A stretch of 64,000 nt of DNA from Marinomonas sp. CT5 (GTDB lineage: Bacteria > Pseudomonadota > Gammaproteobacteria > Pseudomonadales > Marinomonadaceae), in NCBI RefSeq assembly GCF_018336975.1, contig NZ_CP025572.1:4560162-4624161 (forward strand), given 5' to 3'. The notes under the pieces are model-generated. The model was given only the letters and a program-made list of their open reading frames with translations. It searched no databases and was not told the origin of the DNA. Shown piece after piece: positions 54,551-63,269 of the stretch (position 1 is its first letter; every line of letters starts with the position of its first letter). The translations under genes were made by a program, and so were the position numbers.

Positions 54551-55246
54551 GTGACCGGTAAAAAAGTATTAATTATTGATGATGAGTCTTCCATACGCGA
54601 AATGATCGCCATTGCATTAGAAATGGCTGGCTATGAGTATTTGGAAGCAGAAAATATTCAGCAAGGCCATGAAATCATTGTGGATCACCGTCCAGACTTG
54701 ATTCTTGTCGACTGGATGATGCCTGGCGGCAGTGGCATTGAATTAACTCGTCGACTAAAAAAAGACACCACAACGGCTGAAATCCCAGTGATTATGCTGA
54801 CCGCAAAAAGTGAAGAAGACAATAAAATACAAGGCTTAGAAGTCGGTGCGGACGATTATATAACCAAGCCGTTTTCACCTCGCGAGCTAGTCGCCAGACT
54901 CAAAGCGGTGCTGCGCAGAGCAACCCCTCAAGGTGTTGACGAGCCCATTGAAGTGGAAGGGTTAGTGCTTGACCCAATTAGCCAACGTGTCACCATAGGC
55001 ACTCGCCCTTTAGACATGGGGCCAACTGAATACCGCCTATTAAAATTCCTAATGACTCATCAAGAACGAGCTTATTCTAGAGCACAGCTTTTAGATCAAG
55101 TTTGGGGTGGAAACGTCTATGTTGAAGAGCGTACAGTAGACGTTCATATCCGCCGTTTACGTAAAGCCATCGGTAACTCCCATGATTTCTTGATACAAAC
55201 GGTTCGAGGAACTGGCTACCGCTTCTCAGCAAAAAGGTCTGTATGA
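54551..55246 (+). CDS. phoB: PhoB phosphate response regulator
   Basis: PhoB activates the Pho regulon on phosphate limitation. The frame reaches 54497, but the GTG at 54551 has GAGG 9 bases upstream and gives a protein starting VTGKKVLIIDDE, like PhoB proteins (231 residues). The receiver has the phospho-acceptor in LVDWMMPG and the lysine in ADDYITKPFSPREL. The OmpR-type winged HTH ends in RTVDVHIRRLRKAIG. It overlaps phoR by 4 bases. Confidence 0.94.
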   Translation: MTGKKVLIIDDESSIREMIAIALEMAGYEYLEAENIQQGHEIIVDHRPDLILVDWMMPGGSGIELTRRLKKDTTTAEIPVIMLTAKSEEDNKIQGLEVGADDYITKPFSPRELVARLKAVLRRATPQGVDEPIEVEGLVLDPISQRVTIGTRPLDMGPTEYRLLKFLMTHQERAYSRAQLLDQVWGGNVYVEERTVDVHIRRLRKAIGNSHDFLIQTVRGTGYRFSAKRSV

Positions 55247-56613
55247 AAACAGTTTGGCGAAACACCATCATCACTTGGCTCGCAGGTCTTGCCGCCTGTG
55301 TTGTCATTGGCTTGATTATTGGTCAGTTATTAGGTGTTATCCTGTTATACGTTTTAGGAACTTTGTATTGGCAACTTTATCAGCTGTATCAGTTCCATAA
55401 TTGGCTTCGCCACTCAGGTAAAGCGGCGCCACCGGAAACCAGTGGTATTTGGGGAGAAGTATTTGATGCTGTATACCGTTTGCAGAAGAAGCAACGCAAA
55501 TCAAAACGCCGTATGCGCCAAGCATTAACGCGAATAGAAAGTTCTACCACCGCCTTAAAAGAAGGCGTCATTATGGCGGATAATCAAGGTAACCTCGAAT
55601 GGTGGAACAACTCTGCGGCTCACTTTCTTGGACTCATGCGTCCCGTTGATCGCGGTCAAATAATTACGAATATTGTTCGAAACCCTGACTTCTTTCGCTA
55701 CTTCAGCCAAAAACGTTTTGGCGAACCTTTGGTTATCAAATCACCAGCAAAAGAAGGCGTATACTTGGAAATACAAACCACGTTATACGATAAAAATGAT
55801 CACTTAATCTTTGTCCGCGACGTGACTCGTTTACACCTTCTCGAACAAATGCGTAAAGACTTTGTCGCTAATGCTTCTCATGAATTAAAAACACCATTGA
55901 CGGTGATCAAAGGCTACCTAGAAACCCTAGATATGTTCAAAGACAGTCTGCCGAAAAGCATGCAAAAAGGCATCATCAATATGTCTGAGCAGTCCGAGCG
56001 GATGGAACAACTCATCGAAGATCTTTTACTTTTGTCACGCTTAGAGAGTAATGACAAACGTGAAGAAAACCAATGGCATAATGTTGCGGATCTTATTCAA
56101 GCTATTACCAATACAACCGCACCGATTTTGACGGAAAAACACCAGCTTTCCATCATTATTCCCAACGAATCCCGCTTGTACGGCTCTTATAAAGAACTCT
56201 ACAGTGCCTTCTCAAATCTTATTGTTAATGCCATCAAATACTCACCTGACGGCGGAGAAATCACCCTCAAATGGGAATCAAGTGAGTTTAATGGCGTTTT
56301 TTCAGTGAAAGACAACGGACTTGGTATCGACCCAAGATACATTCCTCGACTCACAGAACGCTTTTTCAGAGTGGATAAGGGGAGAGGCTCTAAAACCGGT
56401 GGCACAGGTCTTGGGTTAGCAATCGTGAAACACGTATTACTGCACCATGACGCCAAACTACAGATACGCAGTCAACCAGGCTTTGGCAGTACTTTCTCTT
56501 GCCACTTCCCAGCTAATCGTACTCGAAATGATACAATAACAGCCCTACTTCCTTCTCCCGCTCAAGATAACGTGGAAGAAGAGCAAAGCGCCAGCAATAC
56601 TTCTGATGAATAA
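55243..56613 (+). CDS. phoR: PhoR phosphate sensor histidine kinase
   Basis: PhoR phosphorylates PhoB under low phosphate. The 456-residue protein has two N-terminal hydrophobic helices with almost no periplasmic loop, a charged region, PAS (about 105-190), HisKA (DFVANASHELKTPLTVIKGY) and HATPase (NLIVNAIKYSPDG, DNGLGID, GGTGLGLAIVK). The architecture is that of PhoR proteins that sense through the Pst/PhoU complex. It overlaps phoB by 4 bases. Confidence 0.95.
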   Translation: MKTVWRNTIITWLAGLAACVVIGLIIGQLLGVILLYVLGTLYWQLYQLYQFHNWLRHSGKAAPPETSGIWGEVFDAVYRLQKKQRKSKRRMRQALTRIESSTTALKEGVIMADNQGNLEWWNNSAAHFLGLMRPVDRGQIITNIVRNPDFFRYFSQKRFGEPLVIKSPAKEGVYLEIQTTLYDKNDHLIFVRDVTRLHLLEQMRKDFVANASHELKTPLTVIKGYLETLDMFKDSLPKSMQKGIINMSEQSERMEQLIEDLLLLSRLESNDKREENQWHNVADLIQAITNTTAPILTEKHQLSIIIPNESRLYGSYKELYSAFSNLIVNAIKYSPDGGEITLKWESSEFNGVFSVKDNGLGIDPRYIPRLTERFFRVDKGRGSKTGGTGLGLAIVKHVLLHHDAKLQIRSQPGFGSTFSCHFPANRTRNDTITALLPSPAQDNVEEEQSASNTSDE

Positions 56614-56645
56614 GTAACGAAAATAGTGCGTAAGGAACAAAACAT

Positions 56646-56683
56646 AAAAAAAGGAAGCCTGAATGATCTGGCTTCCTTTTTTT
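56646..56683. terminator. Bidirectional terminator after phoR
   Basis: AAAAAAAGGAAGCC pairs with GGCTTCCTTTTTTT over a 10-base loop, giving T runs on both strands for the two convergent units. Confidence 0.88.
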
Positions 56684-56723
56684 ATGTTTATGCAAAACGC
56701 TCACATTGTAATATTTCAGCGCT

Positions 56724-57569
56724 TTATAGGCTCTCAAACAATTGGCTAATAAAGGTTTCCTTTTCACTATCTTGATCGATCAAACTTAAGCCTACTGTCA
56801 AAAAAGCCGAATTGTGCTTTTTCTCCGTGGTAGCCACGGATTGGACATAATAGTTCAAACGATTCATCGCTCCTTTATGTTCTAGATCCAATACGGCCTG
56901 CCCCAATACTTGCGGCACAACATCATCACTTTTGATCAACATCATCACTTCAGCTTTGCTAAACTGAATAACCATACAACGAAACTGTTTACCTTCGAAA
57001 CGCACCATAGTCGGGATTTTTACGTCCTTTACGGACACAACAGGCGGCGTATCAAGATTGGTAAACTTGGTGGCTTTTACTGGAGTGTTTTTACCTTCTC
57101 CCATTAATACACCTAAAGATGCCGAGCTAACACCACCAGGCCCACTGGATTCACGAGGCTTTTTCGAAGCCAATTTCCTTTCAAGGTTATGTTTTTTTGC
57201 GGCAGATATAACCTTACCAATCAGCTGTTCACTGGAAAAGGGTTTACCAAGGTAATCTGTGACACCAGATTTTACCGCTTCAACAACATGGCTTTTATCA
57301 CCACGGCTGGTGATCATCACAAATGGCACATCTTCTTTCTTATACTTGGGCTGCTCTCGACACCACTTAAGCAGTTCAACACCTGTCATTTCAGGCATTT
57401 CCCAATCACAAAGCACCATATCAAATTGCGTTTTATTTAGCATTTGCTGGGCTTTTCGGCCATTCACTGCGTCTTCTATTTCCACCGCTGGGAACTGCTT
57501 ACGCAATGTACGGCGAATCAAATCACGTGTAAAAGAAGCATCATCCACGACCAATATTTTTAACGACAT
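56724..57569 (-). CDS. Response regulator with PilZ-like C-terminal domain
   Basis: The first codon of the frame is GTG at 57572; the ATG directly after it, at 57569, is preferred, giving 281 residues. The receiver (VVDDASFTRDLIRRTL, acceptor in LCDWEMPEM, KPFSSEQL) spans residues 1 to about 125. After a Ser/Gly/Pro linker (about 135-165), the C-terminal part (VRFEGKQFRCMVIQFSKAEVML-like) resembles a PilZ-type or related beta-barrel domain, though RxxxR is not clear. Its start overlaps the cysZ stop. A related regulator follows phoR in Pseudomonas. Confidence 0.8.
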   Translation of the reverse strand: MSLKILVVDDASFTRDLIRRTLRKQFPAVEIEDAVNGRKAQQMLNKTQFDMVLCDWEMPEMTGVELLKWCREQPKYKKEDVPFVMITSRGDKSHVVEAVKSGVTDYLGKPFSSEQLIGKVISAAKKHNLERKLASKKPRESSGPGGVSSASLGVLMGEGKNTPVKATKFTNLDTPPVVSVKDVKIPTMVRFEGKQFRCMVIQFSKAEVMMLIKSDDVVPQVLGQAVLDLEHKGAMNRLNYYVQSVATTEKKHNSAFLTVGLSLIDQDSEKETFISQLFESL

Positions 57570-58348
57570 CACAAGGTTCCATCTGTGCGATCTAACAAGG
57601 CAGAAAAGTCACCATGTTGCGATCTAAAAACCGAAATCCACAATAATGTAGCAGCGACTACAGCAATTGGCATAACGAATAAATTAAAGAAAGGAATCGT
57701 CAGACACACCATGACAATTCCACCAAAAGTCCAACATAACAAAGGCTTAGCTCGCAATGCCAGCCTCATATCATGGAACTTAACCTTATTATTATCAAAG
57801 GCATAATCCATATATTGCAGCGCCAACATCCAAGCTGAAAACAATAATAACAAGACTGGTGCGATCACATTAACAATAGGAATAAAAGACAATAACAACA
57901 GCAGAATAAAGCGCGGGACAAAGTACACTATTTTTTGCAGTTCTCTCTGTAAACTACGAATAATAATCGTCATAACAACACCCGTTGTCAGCTTTTCATC
58001 AAACACTCTGCCCGTTTCTTTTTCCTCTACTTTTTCTGCTAGAAATGCCATGAAAGGCGCAGCGAGAATATTAACCCCAACCGAAAAGCTATAAAACAAG
58101 AGCACGCTAATTACGGCGCCAAAAATCAAATAAAACAGCCAATTAAGAAAGGAAAGCCACTCAGGTAAATACCCCATAGCAGAGTCTATCAAGGTCTGAA
58201 AATAACTAAAGGCAACCATATACAATAAGCCAACCAAAACAAAATTAGCCAACAAAGGGGCCAATATAAACAGCCTTAAGTCTTTTGAAAAAACTAACGG
58301 AAACGCTTTTAAAAAAGCCCCCGCCGCTTTAAATGGGTGTGTTATCAC
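57569..58348 (-). CDS. cysZ: CysZ-like sulfate transporter (EI24 family)
   Basis: CysZ proteins import sulfate for cysteine synthesis. The 259-residue protein has about four long hydrophobic segments and family features: FLKAFPLVFSKDLRLFILAPLLAN at the start, NILAAPFMAFLAEKVE and YMDYAFDNNKVKFHDMR. It overlaps the following response-regulator gene by one base, so they form a unit. The sulfate role is taken from the family. Confidence 0.88.
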   Translation of the reverse strand: MITHPFKAAGAFLKAFPLVFSKDLRLFILAPLLANFVLVGLLYMVAFSYFQTLIDSAMGYLPEWLSFLNWLFYLIFGAVISVLLFYSFSVGVNILAAPFMAFLAEKVEEKETGRVFDEKLTTGVVMTIIIRSLQRELQKIVYFVPRFILLLLLSFIPIVNVIAPVLLLLFSAWMLALQYMDYAFDNNKVKFHDMRLALRAKPLLCWTFGGIVMVCLTIPFFNLFVMPIAVVAATLLWISVFRSQHGDFSALLDRTDGTL

Positions 58349-58673
58349 GATGCCATATTACCTTTCTATCAAGTTTATCGAAGGGACACAGAATATCATG
58401 ACGACTTTCACGGCTCCACAAAGCCTTTCAAATTGAAAGTTCACAAACGAAATCAATAGACTTTTCAAGCCTTCTCGTTAGCCACAAAGCCATTTCCACA
58501 GCTCTTTTATAAAGCTTACATTTATTAGACGCATGACCTGATACGCAATTTCGATTGTGACCTTTTGTAAATTGGTGAACTATGAAACCTTAAGACGAAT
58601 ACAAACCAGTGCTGGTAAGCGTCTGACTATAAAAATTGCACATAAAAGCTAACTAACAAGGGACATAATCAAA
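58349..58673. other. Intergenic region upstream of oppA
   Basis: This 325-base gap has no gene. It should hold the cysZ and oppA promoters. A short palindrome CTTTCAA/TTGAAAG (58425-58439) is visible, but I could not fix a convincing promoter. Confidence 0.5.
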
Positions 58674-60284
58674 ATGAAAAAGACATTACTCGCCAGTGCC
58701 ATCATGGCCACTTCTCTTTTCGCTCTACAAGCCCAAGCGGCAGAAGTACCAGCTGGCGTAGAACTCGCCGCTAAACAAGAACTCGTTCGTGGCGGTGGTT
58801 CAGAGCCATCTACAATGGACCCTCAAAAAATGGAAGGCACACCAGCGTCTATTCGTTCAAAAGATCTTTTTGAAGGTTTGTATAACCAAGATGGTGACGG
58901 CAACCAGATTCCTGGTGTAGCAGAAAGCTACGATGTAAACGCAGATAACACACAATACACTTTCCACCTGCGTAAAGATGCGAAATGGTCTAATGGCGAC
59001 CCAGTAACTGCTGAAGACTTTGTTTACGCTTTCACTCGTGCAGTTGATCCTAAATTGGCGTCTCCATACGCTTGGTTCATGGAAATTCCTGCGATTACTA
59101 ATGCCTCCAAAATTATTGCCGGTGAAGCGGACCCTTCCACCCTCGGCGTTAAAGCACTAGACGACCATACCTTCCAAGTATCACTGGAGCGCCCAGTACC
59201 TTACTTTGTGAAAATGACATCTCACCAAACTATGTTCCCAGTGCCGAAAAAAGTAGTTGAGAAATGGGGCGATGATTGGACCAAACCTGAGCATATGGTG
59301 TCTAACGGTGCTTACAAAATGGACGAATGGGTCGTCAACGAAAAAATGGTCTTCACACGTAACAAGCATTACTGGAATGATGCAAAAACCATCATCAATA
59401 AGGTAACTTACCTACCGATTGAATCTCCTAACGCCGAGTTGAAACGTTTCCAAGCGGGTCAAATGGACCTTAGCTATGAACTTCCGAATGACCATTACAA
59501 GCAGCTAATGCGCGACATCCCAGATGAAGTTGTGGTAACACCGAAACTAGGTACTTATTACTATCAATACAATTTAACCAAAGCGCCATACGATGACGTG
59601 CGTGTTCGTAAAGCCTTGTCTTACGCTATCGATCGTGACGTGATCACCAAATTCGTCACAGGCACGGGTGAGATTCCGGCTTACTCATTCACACCTGAAG
59701 TCGTAAACGACTTCTCTCCGGCCACACCTGAATATGCGACCTGGACACAAAAAGAGCGTAATGAAAAAGCCAAAAAATTATTAGAAGAAGCAGGATTTAC
59801 GAAAAGTAATCCTTTGTCATTTAGCTTGCTTTACAACACCAATGAAAACCACAAGAAAATCGCCATTGCAATTGCCTCTATGTGGAAAAAAACCTTGGGC
59901 GTTAACGTAACGCTAGAAAACCAAGAGTGGAAAACCTACCTAGAGTCTAAAAAACATCAACAATTTGATGTGGCTCGTGCTGGTTGGATCGGTGACTATA
60001 ACGAAGCCTCTACTATGCTAGACCTTCTAACCACGACTCACGGCAATAACGACGGTAAATACAGCAACACTGAGTACGACAAGCTATTGCATGATGCTCG
60101 TACCATGCAGCACCCTGCTGAGAACTACAACAAAGCAGAAGAAATCGCCATTGAACAAGACATGGCGGTGGCTCCTATTTACCAATACACAGAAAAACGC
60201 TTAGTAAAAAGCTACTTAGGCGGTTACATGCCTAACCCAGAAGACAACGTTTATGTGCGTGATATGTACATCATCAAACACTAA
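58674..60284 (+). CDS. oppA: OppA, oligopeptide-binding protein
   Basis: OppA is the periplasmic binding protein of the oligopeptide ABC importer. The 536-residue protein has a clear signal peptide (MKKTLLASAIMATSLFALQAQA), the SEPSTMDPQKMEGTPAS segment, YTFHLRKDAKWSNGDPVTAEDFVYAF, and the conserved AGWIGDYNEASTMLDL. AAGGGAC precedes the ATG. A hairpin before oppB suggests higher expression of oppA than of the rest. Confidence 0.95.
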   Translation: MKKTLLASAIMATSLFALQAQAAEVPAGVELAAKQELVRGGGSEPSTMDPQKMEGTPASIRSKDLFEGLYNQDGDGNQIPGVAESYDVNADNTQYTFHLRKDAKWSNGDPVTAEDFVYAFTRAVDPKLASPYAWFMEIPAITNASKIIAGEADPSTLGVKALDDHTFQVSLERPVPYFVKMTSHQTMFPVPKKVVEKWGDDWTKPEHMVSNGAYKMDEWVVNEKMVFTRNKHYWNDAKTIINKVTYLPIESPNAELKRFQAGQMDLSYELPNDHYKQLMRDIPDEVVVTPKLGTYYYQYNLTKAPYDDVRVRKALSYAIDRDVITKFVTGTGEIPAYSFTPEVVNDFSPATPEYATWTQKERNEKAKKLLEEAGFTKSNPLSFSLLYNTNENHKKIAIAIASMWKKTLGVNVTLENQEWKTYLESKKHQQFDVARAGWIGDYNEASTMLDLLTTTHGNNDGKYSNTEYDKLLHDARTMQHPAENYNKAEEIAIEQDMAVAPIYQYTEKRLVKSYLGGYMPNPEDNVYVRDMYIIKH

Positions 60285-60323
60285 TACGCTGTTTTAAAGT
60301 AGACACGACTTTGTGTTAACTCC

Positions 60324-60351
60324 ATGCCCAGCGCTTGCGCTGGGCATTTCT
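60324..60351 (+). terminator. Attenuating hairpin between oppA and oppB
   Basis: ATGCCCAGCGC (60324-60334) pairs with GCGCTGGGCAT (60337-60347), followed by TTCTT. Confidence 0.75.
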
Positions 60352-60410
60352 TGAATACAACAGGTTCCTAGTTTTAGCCGTTATATACAACGTCTAATCC
60401 GGTAATTTAT

Positions 60411-61331
60411 ATGCTGACATTTATTTCAAAGCGCCTTTTAGAAGCCATCCCAACCTTGCTGATTTTGATCACGGTTTCTTTTTTCTTAATGCATTCTGCT
60501 CCAGGTAGCCCATTTACCAGTGAGCGCGCTCTTCCTCCTGAAGTCTTGGCGAACATCAACGCTAAGTATCACCTTGATGAGCCAGTTATTAACCAATACT
60601 TTTACTATCTTGGCGGTTTGTTACAAGGCGATCTTGGGCCTTCTTTTCGCTATAAAGATTTCACCATTAATGAGTTGATTGGGCAGAGTTTTCCTGTCTC
60701 TGCTGAAATTGGCATTTGGTCTTTTCTTGTCGCCCTGCTCATTGGTGTTGGTTGTGGCGTTATTGCAGCACTGCGCCAAAATTCATGGTTGGATTACAGT
60801 GTCATGGGGTTTGCGAACCTTGGTATTGTGCTACCAAACTTTGTTTTAGCTCCATTGTGTATCCTATTTTTCTCCATTTATAACCATTGGTTACCGCCAG
60901 GTGGCTGGAACGGTGGCGCTTGGCCCTATTTGGTGATGCCCGTTATTGCAATGTCCACCAGCTACATTGCACAAATTGCTCGTATTACCCGCGGTAGTAT
61001 GATTGAAACCATGCATTCCAACTTTATTCGTACAGCACGAGCCAAAGGTTTACCAAAATACCGTATTATTTTTCAGCATGCTTTACGTCCAGCCATGTTG
61101 CCAGTTGTTTCTTATCTTGGGCCCGCGTTCGTCGGCATTGTTACTGGATCAGTAATCGTCGATGTGTACTTTGGTACGGGTGGTATTGGTCAGCACTTCA
61201 TTAACGGTGCCTTGAATCGTGACTACTCCATGGTCATGGGTGTCACCATTTTGATTGGTACATTAACGATTCTATTCAATGCCATCGTTGATATTTTATA
61301 CGCTGTTATTGATCCGAAAATTCGCTACTAA
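60411..61331 (+). CDS. oppB: OppB, oligopeptide permease
   Basis: The 306-residue inner-membrane permease has six hydrophobic helices and the EAA-loop (RTARAKGLPKYRIIFQHALRPAMLPV). The N-terminus (MLTFISKRLLEAIPTLLILITVSFF) is typical of OppB. It is 12 bases upstream of oppC in the same operon. Confidence 0.95.
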   Translation: MLTFISKRLLEAIPTLLILITVSFFLMHSAPGSPFTSERALPPEVLANINAKYHLDEPVINQYFYYLGGLLQGDLGPSFRYKDFTINELIGQSFPVSAEIGIWSFLVALLIGVGCGVIAALRQNSWLDYSVMGFANLGIVLPNFVLAPLCILFFSIYNHWLPPGGWNGGAWPYLVMPVIAMSTSYIAQIARITRGSMIETMHSNFIRTARAKGLPKYRIIFQHALRPAMLPVVSYLGPAFVGIVTGSVIVDVYFGTGGIGQHFINGALNRDYSMVMGVTILIGTLTILFNAIVDILYAVIDPKIRY

Positions 61332-61343
61332 GGCCTCGCTATT

Positions 61344-62270
61344 ATGATTACTACAAAAGACAAAACTCAGGCCGTCGAACAGTTCGCCGAAAAAGTGGTC
61401 GAAGTCGAAGGCCGCAGTTTATGGCAAGACGCACGCCGTCGCTTTTTTTCAAACCATGCGGCCGTTACCAGCTTAGTGATTCTCGCACTAATCGCCGCTA
61501 TTGCTTTACTAGGGCCGCTTTTCAGCCAATGGAATTACGATGATATTGACTGGGAAGCACTGTCAGACATCTCTGTATTAGGTCGACCTAACATTGAAAA
61601 CGGCCACTACTTTGGTACAGATACGCTAGGTCGCGACATTTTTGTGCGTACTATGCAGGGCGGTCAAATTTCCCTATTGGTCGGCATCATGGGCAGTTTC
61701 GTGGCAATTGTCATTGGTACGCTTTACGGCGCCGCATCAGGTTACATTGGTGGACGCGTTGACAGTGTGATGATGCGTTTCTTGGAGATTTTGAACTCTT
61801 TCCCTTTCATGTTCTTTGTGATCATTTTGATGACGTTATTTGGTCGTCATATTTTCTTGATCTTCGTCGCCATCGGTGCCATTTCATGGCTCGACATGGC
61901 AAGGATTGTTCGGGGTCAAACCTTGAGCCTGAAAAACAAAGAATACATCGAGGCGGCATACGCTTGTGGGGTATCGACACCCAAAATTATCTTGCGTCAC
62001 ATTGTGCCAAACGTACTAGGTATTGTTATTGTTTACGCCACCCTATTGGTACCGAATATGATCTTGTTAGAGTCCTTCATCAGTTTCCTAGGACTGGGTG
62101 TACAAGAACCCATGACCAGCTGGGGCGCGTTAATTTCTGAAGGCGCTCAAAACATGGAGATTGCCATTTGGCAATTGGCTTGGCCTCTTGGTTTCTTAGT
62201 TGTGACTTTATTTTGTTTTAACTTCCTCGGCGATGGCTTACGCGATGCGCTTGATCCAAAAGACCGCTAA
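61344..62270 (+). CDS. oppC: OppC, oligopeptide permease
   Basis: The 308-residue permease is the partner of OppB. It has the OppC N-terminal motif (SLWQDARRRFFSNHAAVTSLVIL), HYFGTDTLGRDIFVRTM and the EAA-loop (YIEAAYACGVSTPKIILRHIVPNVLG). It is 9 bases upstream of oppD. Confidence 0.95.
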   Translation: MITTKDKTQAVEQFAEKVVEVEGRSLWQDARRRFFSNHAAVTSLVILALIAAIALLGPLFSQWNYDDIDWEALSDISVLGRPNIENGHYFGTDTLGRDIFVRTMQGGQISLLVGIMGSFVAIVIGTLYGAASGYIGGRVDSVMMRFLEILNSFPFMFFVIILMTLFGRHIFLIFVAIGAISWLDMARIVRGQTLSLKNKEYIEAAYACGVSTPKIILRHIVPNVLGIVIVYATLLVPNMILLESFISFLGLGVQEPMTSWGALISEGAQNMEIAIWQLAWPLGFLVVTLFCFNFLGDGLRDALDPKDR

Positions 62271-62279
62271 GGAGACTTT

Positions 62280-63269
62280 ATGAGCTTATCTAATTCAAAA
62301 AATTTGCTAGAAGTTAACAACTTACGCGTTAACTTCAAAACACCAGACGGTCTTGTGACGGCAGTGAATGATCTGAACTTCAGCTTGGCGCAAGGCGAAA
62401 CCCTTGGCATTGTTGGTGAATCGGGTTCAGGTAAAAGCCAAACGGCATTTGCGCTTATGGGCTTGTTGGCTGGAAACGGAGTTATTGAAGGCGAAGCACG
62501 TTTTAATGAGCAAAACATTCTGACCTTGAATGAAAAAGCCATGAACCGCATCCGTTCCAAAGAAATTGCGATGATTTTCCAAGATCCAATGACCTCATTG
62601 AATCCTTATATGAAAGTCGGCAAGCAGTTGATGGAAGTCTTGATGCTGCATAAGGGTATGAGCAAAGCCGAGGCATTTGAAGCCTCCGTCAAAATGCTTG
62701 ATGCCGTGAAGATGCCAGAAGCACGCAAACGCATGAACATGTACCCACATGAATTTTCTGGTGGTATGAGACAGCGTGTGATGATCGCTATGGCCTTGTT
62801 GTGCCAACCGAAACTCTTGATTGCAGACGAGCCGACTACCGCCCTAGACGTGACGGTACAAGCTCAGATTCTCACCTTACTGAACGAGTTAAAAGACGAC
62901 TTCAATACCTCCATCATCATGATTACCCATGACTTAGGTGTGGTCGCCGGTTTGTGTGACAAGGTGCTGGTCATGTATGGCGGACAAACCATGGAATACG
63001 GCACAGCCGAAGACGTGTTTTACCGTCCTACGCATCCGTATACACAAGGTTTGTTGAAAGCCATTCCTCGTCTCGATGCCAATGACGACAAGTTATCCAC
63101 TATCCCTGGAAACCCACCTAACTTGCTACACATGCCATCAGGCTGTCCTTTCCAAGCTCGTTGTGAGTTTGCTAAAGATCGCTGTGGTGAAAGCATGCCA
63201 CCGCTTGAAGAATATGCACCGGGCCAACTACGAGCTTGTCATAAATCCGTTGATGGATGGGTCGCCTAA
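62280..63269 (+). CDS. oppD: OppD, oligopeptide transporter ATPase
   Basis: The 329-residue ATPase has Walker A GESGSGKSQ near 40, signature FSGGMRQRV, Walker B LLIADEPTTALDVT and the C-terminal Cys-rich region (CPFQARCEFAKDRC) that holds an iron-sulfur or metal site in this family. AAGGAGA precedes the ATG. The stop overlaps the oppF start (TAATG). Confidence 0.95.
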   Translation: MSLSNSKNLLEVNNLRVNFKTPDGLVTAVNDLNFSLAQGETLGIVGESGSGKSQTAFALMGLLAGNGVIEGEARFNEQNILTLNEKAMNRIRSKEIAMIFQDPMTSLNPYMKVGKQLMEVLMLHKGMSKAEAFEASVKMLDAVKMPEARKRMNMYPHEFSGGMRQRVMIAMALLCQPKLLIADEPTTALDVTVQAQILTLLNELKDDFNTSIIMITHDLGVVAGLCDKVLVMYGGQTMEYGTAEDVFYRPTHPYTQGLLKAIPRLDANDDKLSTIPGNPPNLLHMPSGCPFQARCEFAKDRCGESMPPLEEYAPGQLRACHKSVDGWVA

